NCBI GenBank assembly: GCA_003446545.1
Contig: DMAO01000227.1
Span: 1 to 6,472, forward strand
Direction: 5' to 3'
Source: Sphaerochaeta sp.
Lineage (GTDB): Bacteria; Spirochaetota; Spirochaetia; Sphaerochaetales; Sphaerochaetaceae
DNA length: 6,472 nucleotides
Within the stretch, counting starts at the first letter, position 1, and the number at the start of each line of letters is the position of its first letter. Positions 1 to 5,231 of this stretch are shown here, in pieces. Under the pieces are notes generated by a model. It was not told the origin of the DNA and did no database searches. It was given only the letters and a program-made list of their open reading frames with translations. A program made the position numbers and the translations under genes.

Positions 1-359
1 CATGCAGGGTCGTAGATCGGATCTGACGAAACCTTTATAGCCACCTGTCGGACTACATGGTCATCGGCATACAGTCTAAAATCCACATAGTCTGGAAACA
101 GTCTAGCCAGTAGCTTTTCGAGCCTTCCCTCGAATACCGAAGGGTATTCGCTTATCAAGCCCCGGCTTGCAGTGCTCTTTAGGGAACGTTGCAGGATGTC
201 GGGTCGATGACCTAGGATGGCTCTGCCATGGTTTTGAAAAAAATCAACATATCGAAGCCCATAACGGTCATACAGATAGAATGACCGTGCACGGACAACG
301 ATAGGCATTGTATAGTGTTCGGTGGCAACATGTCTAGTATCTTTCATAGGTGAGAGCAT
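1..359 (-). CDS. Class III aminotransferase-like protein (GSA-aminotransferase fold), N-terminal part, runs off window start
   Basis: The reading frame stays open for 119 codons from ATG at 359 to the window edge, so the C-terminal part is missing. Residues 27-51 (FYLYDRYGLRYVDFF, then GRAILGH) match the N-terminal block of fold-type I, class III PLP aminotransferases, closest in style to glutamate-1-semialdehyde aminomutase ('.YL.D.dG.rYiD', 'ilGH'). A helix-rich stretch with conserved spacing follows (EYPSVFEGRLEKLLARLFPD, 71-90). Where the family has the SGTEA motif that holds the PLP phosphate, this protein reads about LYADDHVV (96-103). The match is therefore to the fold, and catalysis is doubtful. 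The PLP lysine would lie outside the window. The ATG at 359 is chosen because AGGGGG sits 8 bases upstream. ATG at 347 lacks a Shine-Dalgarno, and ATG at 364 hits a stop after six codons. It is the third gene of the rimO-pcrA unit, 4 bases after the pcrA stop. Family membership is inferred from pattern; substrate and activity are unknown. Confidence 0.72.
   Translation of the reverse strand, partial: MLSPMKDTRHVATEHYTMPIVVRARSFYLYDRYGLRYVDFFQNHGRAILGHRPDILQRSLKSTASRGLISEYPSVFEGRLEKLLARLFPDYVDFRLYADDHVVRQVAIKVSSDPIYDPA
131..150. repeat. 8-bp perfect inverted repeat inside the aminotransferase-like gene
   Basis: CGAATACC (131-138) and GGTATTCG (143-150) are perfect reverse complements around a 4-base loop, CTTC on the coding strand. 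It lies within codons for SEYPSVFE. There is no T tract on either side, so it is not a terminator. A perfect 8-bp stem with a short loop is expected about once by chance in a window of this size. Confidence 0.5.
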
Positions 360-363
360 AGCA

Positions 364-2649
364 TTAGCCCCCTATTTTCTCAAGTTGAGCAAATTTACTG
401 ATGAAAGTAGCCTTGCTCCCCCCTACAAATGTCACATCGATGACTTCACGATCACCACTTTTCTTCAGGTTCACCACTTCACCTTCACCATACTTGTCAC
501 TATAGACCTTTTGCCCAAGAGGAAACAGACTCACCCCTTCCTCTTCTGCGTGACGCTCTTCCATGGTGAACGTCTTTGCATTGGAGCCAAAACCCTTCTG
601 GATAAGGGCACTCGCTGAACCTCCCCAACCATTGCTGTTCAGGGCTTCAGAAGATCCATGAGCCTTGGCCCGTTTCTCTCCTAGACTGCCAAGCCCACGA
701 TAGGGGCCACCTTCTGGGAGTACATCCAACGTCCCTGGACGAATCCCATCCACTGCAACCTGATGGGTAGGTATCTCATCTATAAACCTGCTTGGGTGCT
801 GGAAACTGGTTTTTCCCCATATCTTCCTTGCCTTTGCACACATGAGGTAGAGTTGCTTCCGAGCCCGGGTTACCGCAACGTAGAAAATTCTGCGCTCTTC
901 CTCAATGTCGTCGTCACTCTCCTTGGCTCGTCCGGGGAAGAGTTCCTCCTCCAAGCCAGCGACAAACACCCGGTCAAATTCAAGACCCTTGGTGTTATGC
1001 ATGGTGATAAGGGTAACTCCCTTCTTGTCCCTGGGGTCTTCCCTTCCCAAGGTGGTTGGGTCGAGGCAGAGCTGTTCAAGAAAAAGCAACAGGCCGTCAC
1101 GGGAGGAATCATAGGAGGCAAGGGCGTTGACCAGAGCCTCCAGGTTATCGACCTTGCCGGTGCTGTTCTGGTTGTCTATCTTCTGGTAGAGCTCAAACAA
1201 GCCAGACTCCCTGATCATGAAGTTGACACAGTCCACCAGCTCCTCGCTGTCCATCATGCGGTTTGCATGCTTGTAGAGTTCCAGGAATGTGGTCGCACCG
1301 CTTTTTGCCTTATTTGATAGAGACCCTGATTGTATGGCCATTTCCAACATACGGAAAATGTCTCCCTCTGCTTGGAGAGAATAAGAGAGGATGGTATCAA
1401 GACTGCCCGAGCCGATGCCCCGTGTAGGTTTGTTGATCATCCTCTTGAAGTTTACCTCATCCTTACTGTTCGTTAGAAGAAACAGCAAGGCCAAGGCATC
1501 CTTGACTTCCTCGCGGTCATAGAACTGCAGAGCCCCCACTACCTTATAGGGTATGCGCAACCTCTTGAAGGTTGTCTCAAAGGCCACGGATTGGGCATTG
1601 GTCCTGTACAGGACTGCACTGCCATCATACTTCTTATCCTGCTGTACGATCCTACCAACACGTTGTGCCTCATCCAGCTCATCCTGCACATACATCAGGT
1701 TGGGTTTTGACCCCTTGGTATTGGCTGTCCAGAGCCTTTTGGCATGACGGCCCTTGTTGTTCTGTATAACCGTATTGGCTATGTCCAGGATACTCTGGGT
1801 AGAACGGTAGTTCTGTTCGAGCTTGACTGTCTTCGCTCCTGAGAAAACCTCAGGAAAAGAGAGGATGTTCTGCACCTCTGCCCCACGAAAACGGTAGATG
1901 CTCTGGTCATCATCCCCGACAACACAAATGAAGCAGGAAGGCCCTACCAGACGCTTGAGCAGCTCAAATTGTGCAATGTTGGAATCCTGGTACTCATCGA
2001 CCAGGATGACCTGGAATCGGTTGTGCATCCAAGCCTGGACATCAGGTTTGGCATCGAGCAGTTCGATGCTCCTTCCGATAAGGTCTGCAAAGTCCACATT
2101 CCCGACCCTGCGCATCTTGTCCTCATACGCCTCGAACATTCGGGGGAAGGTGGCATCAGCCTTCAAGGAAGAAAGGTTATCCTTACAGGTGAGGCCCCGA
2201 TCCTTGGCATAGGAGATCTTGCGCATGACAGGGTCGAGCTCCTTTTTCTTGAAATTTGGGTAACAGGAAGCGAGCAAGGAGAGCGAATCATCATCATCGT
2301 AGATGGTGAAGTTGGACCCCAAGCCGATCTCCGAGCCAAACCTCCTGAGAAACCATGCCCCGAAGGAGTGGAAGGTGCGTATGGTGACATCGCCTGAGAC
2401 CTGTTGGTCATCAAGCATCTCGGTCACCCGTTGGCGCATCTCTGAAGCAGCCCTGTTGGTAAAGGTAACTGCAAGAATCTTATAGGCTGGGATTCCCAGC
2501 CTCTCAATACAGTAGGCAATTTTGGTGGTGATGACCCGGGTCTTTCCCGAACCTGCACCGGCAAGCACTAGCAGAGGAGCGCTGTTCTCCAGCACCGCCT
2601 CCGTCTGGTCTTTATTCAACTCTGAGAGCAAAGCATCAATATTAGCCAT
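364..2649 (-). CDS. pcrA: UvrD/PcrA-type superfamily 1A DNA helicase
   Basis: ATP-dependent 3'-5' DNA helicase/translocase of 761 residues, slightly longer than typical PcrA/UvrD. All SF1A motifs are intact: Q motif LNKDQ (11-15), Walker A AGAGSGKT (30-37), Ia AVTFTNRAASEM (60-71), Ib around RTFHSFG (91-97), Walker B VDEYQDSN (217-224), III GDDDQSIYRFRG (245-256), IV LEQNYRS (277-283), V TMHNTKGLEF (549-558) and VI FYVAVTRAR (589-597), with R595 the expected arginine finger. Motif V has NTKG where many relatives have SAKG, a conservative change. A Gly/Ser-rich linker (about 640-695) leads to a C-terminal Tudor-like domain (709-761: FPLGQKVYSDKYGEGEVV...KFAQLEKI). In PcrA and UvrD this domain contacts RNA polymerase, which favours this subfamily over Rep. 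Known roles are nucleotide excision and mismatch repair, removal of proteins from DNA and transcription-coupled repair in the cytoplasm. Its ATG lies 8 bases inside the end of rimO with GGAG 7 bases upstream, so translation is probably coupled. PcrA versus UvrD naming is a convention. Confidence 0.97.
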   Translation of the reverse strand: MANIDALLSELNKDQTEAVLENSAPLLVLAGAGSGKTRVITTKIAYCIERLGIPAYKILAVTFTNRAASEMRQRVTEMLDDQQVSGDVTIRTFHSFGAWFLRRFGSEIGLGSNFTIYDDDDSLSLLASCYPNFKKKELDPVMRKISYAKDRGLTCKDNLSSLKADATFPRMFEAYEDKMRRVGNVDFADLIGRSIELLDAKPDVQAWMHNRFQVILVDEYQDSNIAQFELLKRLVGPSCFICVVGDDDQSIYRFRGAEVQNILSFPEVFSGAKTVKLEQNYRSTQSILDIANTVIQNNKGRHAKRLWTANTKGSKPNLMYVQDELDEAQRVGRIVQQDKKYDGSAVLYRTNAQSVAFETTFKRLRIPYKVVGALQFYDREEVKDALALLFLLTNSKDEVNFKRMINKPTRGIGSGSLDTILSYSLQAEGDIFRMLEMAIQSGSLSNKAKSGATTFLELYKHANRMMDSEELVDCVNFMIRESGLFELYQKIDNQNSTGKVDNLEALVNALASYDSSRDGLLLFLEQLCLDPTTLGREDPRDKKGVTLITMHNTKGLEFDRVFVAGLEEELFPGRAKESDDDIEEERRIFYVAVTRARKQLYLMCAKARKIWGKTSFQHPSRFIDEIPTHQVAVDGIRPGTLDVLPEGGPYRGLGSLGEKRAKAHGSSEALNSNGWGGSASALIQKGFGSNAKTFTMEERHAEEEGVSLFPLGQKVYSDKYGEGEVVNLKKSGDREVIDVTFVGGSKATFISKFAQLEKIGG
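368..373 (-). promoter_or_regulatory. Shine-Dalgarno of the aminotransferase-like gene, inside the pcrA end
   Basis: AGGGGG on the minus strand lies 8 bases before ATG 359 and within the final pcrA codons (KIGG, stop). It decides the start in favour of 359 and suggests that ribosomes ending pcrA can reinitiate here. Confidence 0.7.
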
Positions 2650-3988
2650 CAGATCGCTCCACTAAGACAGCTTCAAGGTCAATGCCCTTCACCGCTCGAA
2701 TTCCACATTTCACTACAGAGCCTGGGACAAGGTTGTGCCCCATGACTACCGTAAGACCATCAACCTCGGGGGCCTGAGAATAGATTCTTCCTATTGCCAG
2801 ATCCTCTTGCTCTATCTTCTCTTCTATCAAAACATCGTACTCCTTGCCCACAAACTGCTCAAGGCGGGCTTCTGTGATGGCCTGTTGTAGCTTTTCAAGC
2901 TTTTTCTGAAAGATTGCAGCTGCTTTATGCGCCTTTGCATGTTCCTTTTGGTTTCTCAGGTCATAGGCCTTTGTCCCCTCTTCCCTACTGTAGAGGAAGG
3001 ATCCCATCCAGTCGAGTTGAGCTCTCTCGATAAAATCAAGCAACTCAACATAAGCACCCTCATCCTCGCCAGGATAGCCGAGCAGAATGGTTGAACGCAC
3101 CACAGCGCCCGGGACAGTCGCACGAATGGAATTGATCAGGGAGAGATAGCTCTCTTTTGTCCCAGTCCTTCCCATGCTCCTCAGTATTGGGGTGGCTGCA
3201 TGCTGGAAAGGGATGTCAAAATAGGGAAGTACTTTCGGATTATCTGCTATGAATCGGGGAAGGTCAGAAGGAAACGCATCAGGATGGATGTACAGCAGGC
3301 GCAATCTAAAATCCCCTTGTAGGGCAACAAGCCTTGTAAGCAGGTCCATAAATCTGCTTGTGCCATCCCCTATGTCCGTTCCATAGGCAGCTAGGTCCTG
3401 GGCAATCAAGTTCAGTTCCCTTATTCCTGTACTGATAAGGTGCTCTGCATCCTTGATAATCATATCCATAGGACGGGAGCGTAAATCGCCGCGGATAAGG
3501 GGTATGGCACAGTAGGCACAACGGTGGTTGCACCCTTCGCTGATCTTCAGATAGGCGCTTCCAGGGAAGTTGAGCAGCTCGTTTCGCTCATAGAGCTCTT
3601 CCTTTACCGGTGGATAGGCATACGTTTCCACCACACGCTCACCTTTTTCAACCCGTTGGACAACATCACGAATTTTTGAAAGGTCGCGATTGCCAAAGAT
3701 TGCCGAGGCTTCAGCCAAGTCCCCAGAAAGTTCATCAGCATAACGTTCAGCCATACAGCCGGCGAACAGTATCTTTGCCTCAGGATTGCTCTGATGGAGC
3801 GAAAAGAAGGATTCGACGGACTGTTCGCGAGCACTTTCTATAAATCCACAGGTGTTTACCAGTATGATCTCGGCTTCTGTGGGGTCGTCAGTTCGCATAT
3901 AATTGTCTTCTGCGAGAATTTTCAGCATGGTCTCGGCATCAACCTGATTCTTTGAACAGCCAAGGTTCTCCAGATATAGTTTTTTCAT
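2642..3988 (-). CDS. rimO: Ribosomal protein S12 methylthiotransferase RimO
   Basis: Radical-SAM methylthiotransferase of 448 residues, normal for the family. RimO adds a beta-methylthio group to the conserved aspartate (Asp88/89) of ribosomal protein S12. The N-terminal domain has the three auxiliary-cluster cysteines: C11 (LGCSKNQVD), C47 (NTCGF) and C78 (AGCMAER). The radical-SAM CxxxCxxC motif is C153/C157/C160 (EGCNHRCAYCAIP), followed by RGDLRSRP. AQDLAAYG (196-203) corresponds to the RimO AQDtt.YG block, and a C-terminal TRAM domain occupies about 379-442 with the RimO-like stretch QAPEVDGL (405-412). LGCSKN and APEVDG point to RimO and away from the tRNA enzymes MiaB or MtaB. The frame opens at ATG 4009, but ATG 3988 (MKKLYLENLG) is chosen. 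It has CAGGAG 9 bases upstream, the expected short distance to the first cysteine, and no family-like residues before it. It appears to be the first gene of the minus-strand unit and overlaps pcrA by 8 bases. Confidence 0.97.
   Translation of the reverse strand: MKKLYLENLGCSKNQVDAETMLKILAEDNYMRTDDPTEAEIILVNTCGFIESAREQSVESFFSLHQSNPEAKILFAGCMAERYADELSGDLAEASAIFGNRDLSKIRDVVQRVEKGERVVETYAYPPVKEELYERNELLNFPGSAYLKISEGCNHRCAYCAIPLIRGDLRSRPMDMIIKDAEHLISTGIRELNLIAQDLAAYGTDIGDGTSRFMDLLTRLVALQGDFRLRLLYIHPDAFPSDLPRFIADNPKVLPYFDIPFQHAATPILRSMGRTGTKESYLSLINSIRATVPGAVVRSTILLGYPGEDEGAYVELLDFIERAQLDWMGSFLYSREEGTKAYDLRNQKEHAKAHKAAAIFQKKLEKLQQAITEARLEQFVGKEYDVLIEEKIEQEDLAIGRIYSQAPEVDGLTVVMGHNLVPGSVVKCGIRAVKGIDLEAVLVERSDG
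2657..2660 (-). promoter_or_regulatory. Shine-Dalgarno of pcrA, inside the rimO end
   Basis: GGAG on the minus strand is 7 bases before the pcrA ATG (2649) and lies within the codons for the last residues of RimO, so the pcrA start signal is wholly embedded in rimO. Confidence 0.7.
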
Positions 3989-3997
3989 TGGTTCTTT

Positions 3998-4003
3998 CTC
4001 CTG
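3998..4003 (-). promoter_or_regulatory. Shine-Dalgarno that sets the rimO start
   Basis: CAGGAG on the minus strand is 9 bases before ATG 3988. It would be internal if translation began at the in-frame ATG 4009, so it argues for the shorter 448-residue product. Confidence 0.75.
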
Positions 4004-4047
4004 CGGCATTCAGCCTGAGCTATACACTACCATAGATTGGGCAGGTA

Positions 4048-4075
4048 ATCATACACTTCAATAGGTGTCTGTGCA
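4048..4075 (-). promoter_or_regulatory. Candidate sigma-70 promoter for rimO-pcrA unit
   Basis: Read on the minus strand, TGCACA (4075-4070, 4 of 6 to TTGACA) and TATGAT (4053-4048, 5 of 6 to TATAAT) are 16 bases apart. This predicts a start near 4041 and a leader of about 53 bases to the rimO ATG. Alternatives farther upstream are TTGTGA (4128-4123) with TATTTT (4106-4101) at 16 bases, and TTTACA with CAATAT at 16 bases. Choice by eye only. Confidence 0.33.
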
Positions 4076-4135
4076 TATTGACAGCCCTCACTAAACTGTA
4101 AAAATAAAATACCTTAAATATATCACAACTTTATT

Positions 4136-4147
4136 TATTATATAATA
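4136..4147. repeat. 12-bp perfect palindrome TATTATATAATA
   Basis: The 12 bases equal their own reverse complement, so a consensus TATAAT -10 hexamer is present on both strands (plus 4141-4146, minus 4143-4138). It lies in the most AT-rich part of the divergent intergenic region. Neither strand has a good -35 at 16-18 bases. It may be a bidirectional -10, an AT-rich melting site, a regulator site or chance. Confidence 0.6.
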
Positions 4148-4193
4148 TTAGCAGTGCCTGATGTTTGCGTATTTTGCACTAGCATGCCCATTC

Positions 4194-4220
4194 TTGCATA
4201 AATAAGGAAGTTGGTATAGT
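4194..4220 (+). promoter_or_regulatory. Candidate extended -10 promoter for oppBC unit
   Basis: TGG followed by TATAGT (4212-4220) matches an extended -10 element (TGnTATAAT, 5 of 6 in the hexamer). A weak -35-like TTGCAT (4194-4199) lies 15 bases upstream. Extended -10 promoters often need little -35 sequence. A start near 4227 would give a leader of about 65 bases to the oppB ATG. This is the best plus-strand candidate in the intergenic region, judged by eye. Confidence 0.42.
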
Positions 4221-4281
4221 ATCAGAAATGCTGTATGATAAAGAGTAATCCCCAAATTCTCCATGCAATCTAGTCTTACAA

Positions 4282-4286
4282 GAGGA
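4282..4286 (+). promoter_or_regulatory. Shine-Dalgarno of oppB
   Basis: GAGGA (within AGAGGAAG) precedes the oppB ATG at 4292 by 5 bases, supporting that start. Confidence 0.7.
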
Positions 4287-4291
4287 AGCGA

Positions 4292-5221
4292 ATGACTAAA
4301 TATATCGTGAATCGACTTTTAGGGATAATCCCTACGCTATTGATCATCATCACGCTCAGCTTCTTTATTGTCCGTGTCGCCCCAGGAGGGCCGTTCGCAA
4401 GTGAACGCAACCTCCCAGAAGTGGTCAAGCGTAACATTGAAGAAAAGTACCATATGAATGAACCCCTAATCCAACAGTACGGCAGGTACATGTTTGATAT
4501 CCTGCGTGGAGACTTGGGACCTTCCTACAAATATAAGGACTATGATGTCAATTATTACATTTTCAACAGCCTACCAAAATCCATAGTCCTAGGCCTCTGT
4601 GCAATGGCTCTGGCCTTGTTGTTTGGCATATCGGCCGGCATCATTGCCGCAGTAAAGCAGAACACATGGATTGACTACTTTAGTATGGGGGTGGCGGTAA
4701 TAGGAATATCTGTTCCGCTGTTTGTCATAGCACCGGTACTCCAGCTGATATTCGCGATGAAACTCAGCTGGCTACCCACCAGCGGTTGGTACACCACAGG
4801 TGAAGGATATCTGACCATCGTCCTTCCTGCAGTATCGCTCTCCTTTGCTTACTTTGCAAATATTGCCCGTCTGACCCGTTCTTCCATGCTGGAGACGCTT
4901 CGTAGCGATTACATCCGCACAGCCAAGGCAAAGGGGATGAAAAGCTCCACTATCATCTTCAAGCACGCCATGAAAGGCGCCATGTTGCCGATTGTCAGCT
5001 ATTTGGGACCTGCATTTGCAGGTATCATCACAGGATCTATCGTAGTGGAGCAGATTTTCCGCGTCCCTGGATTGGGTAAATTCTTCGTACAGAGTTCCTT
5101 TAACCGCGACTATACCCTGATAGTCGGTGTTGTCATTGTCTATTCGCTGATCCTTGTGCTAATGAATTTTATTGTGGATGTAGTATATGCACAGCTTGAC
5201 CCCCGAATCACCTACAAATAG
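4292..5221 (+). CDS. oppB: Peptide/nickel-type ABC importer permease, OppB/DppB family
   Basis: Inner-membrane permease subunit of an Opp/Dpp-type importer; 309 residues, the normal family length. An N-terminal membrane helix (about 8-29) is followed by the family motif VAPGGPF (29-35) and an extracytoplasmic loop containing YGRYMFDILRGDLGPS (63-78). Five further hydrophobic segments fall near 97-121, 131-156, 173-192, 233-252 and 275-298. The cytoplasmic EAA-type loop that docks on the ATPase is RLTRSSML (193-200) followed by YIRTAKAKG (207-215) and HAMKGAMLPI (225-234). The C-terminal AQLDPRI (300-306) is a family hallmark. Substrate cannot be read from a permease alone: oligopeptides, dipeptides, nickel or plant/host glycans are all transported by this family. 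It is the first gene of the plus-strand unit. Its TAG overlaps the oppC Shine-Dalgarno, and only 10 bases separate the two genes. Confidence 0.95.
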   Translation: MTKYIVNRLLGIIPTLLIIITLSFFIVRVAPGGPFASERNLPEVVKRNIEEKYHMNEPLIQQYGRYMFDILRGDLGPSYKYKDYDVNYYIFNSLPKSIVLGLCAMALALLFGISAGIIAAVKQNTWIDYFSMGVAVIGISVPLFVIAPVLQLIFAMKLSWLPTSGWYTTGEGYLTIVLPAVSLSFAYFANIARLTRSSMLETLRSDYIRTAKAKGMKSSTIIFKHAMKGAMLPIVSYLGPAFAGIITGSIVVEQIFRVPGLGKFFVQSSFNRDYTLIVGVVIVYSLILVLMNFIVDVVYAQLDPRITYK

Positions 5222-5224
5222 GAG
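5220..5224 (+). promoter_or_regulatory. Shine-Dalgarno of oppC overlapping the oppB stop
   Basis: AGGAG begins inside the oppB TAG stop codon and lies 7 bases before ATG 5232. It fixes the oppC start and implies coupled translation of the two permeases. Confidence 0.75.
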
Positions 5225-5231
5225 TGGCCTC

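Larger units (their letters stand above)
3989..4291. other. Divergent intergenic regulatory region
   Basis: About 300 bases between the divergent rimO and oppB starts. No credible gene is visible: the few short frames lack Shine-Dalgarno sites. The core (about 4101-4150) is very AT-rich and contains the TATTATATAATA palindrome. Weak to moderate promoter candidates occur on both strands. A perfect TTGACA hexamer at 4078-4083 on the plus strand has no good -10 at normal spacing; TAAAAT at 4105-4110 is 21 bases away. A 5-bp inverted repeat AGTGC/GCACT (4153-4157, 4176-4180) is too short to call an operator. No hairpin followed by a T tract was found, so no terminator is called. Confidence 0.75.

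Noticed and set aside
131..150. Hairpin as a transcription terminator
   Set aside because: The stem is perfect but AT-containing, has no following T tract on either strand and lies inside a coding frame.
347..364. Alternative starts of the aminotransferase-like gene at 364 and 347
   Set aside because: ATG 364 overlaps the pcrA stop attractively but reaches a stop after six codons. ATG 347 has no Shine-Dalgarno at suitable spacing.
322..618. 98-codon plus-strand frame over the pcrA C-terminus and the next gene's start
   Set aside because: It overlaps two better supported minus-strand genes and has no family-like sequence or start signal.
763..1317. 184-codon plus-strand open frame antisense to pcrA
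   Set aside because: It lies wholly inside the pcrA gene, has no recognisable domain and no convincing Shine-Dalgarno, and reads as a shadow of a strongly conserved helicase.
1969..2397. 142-codon plus-strand open frame antisense to pcrA motifs
   Set aside because: The opposite strand encodes the conserved helicase core here, including Walker B; the antisense product has no family resemblance.
4153..4180. AGTGC/GCACT inverted repeat as an operator
   Set aside because: A 5-bp arm with an 18-base gap is expected by chance, and the flanking bases do not extend the symmetry.
4228..4248. Six-codon leader peptide MLYDKE before oppB
   Set aside because: There is no Shine-Dalgarno, no run of regulatory codons and no attenuator hairpin; such short frames are common by chance.
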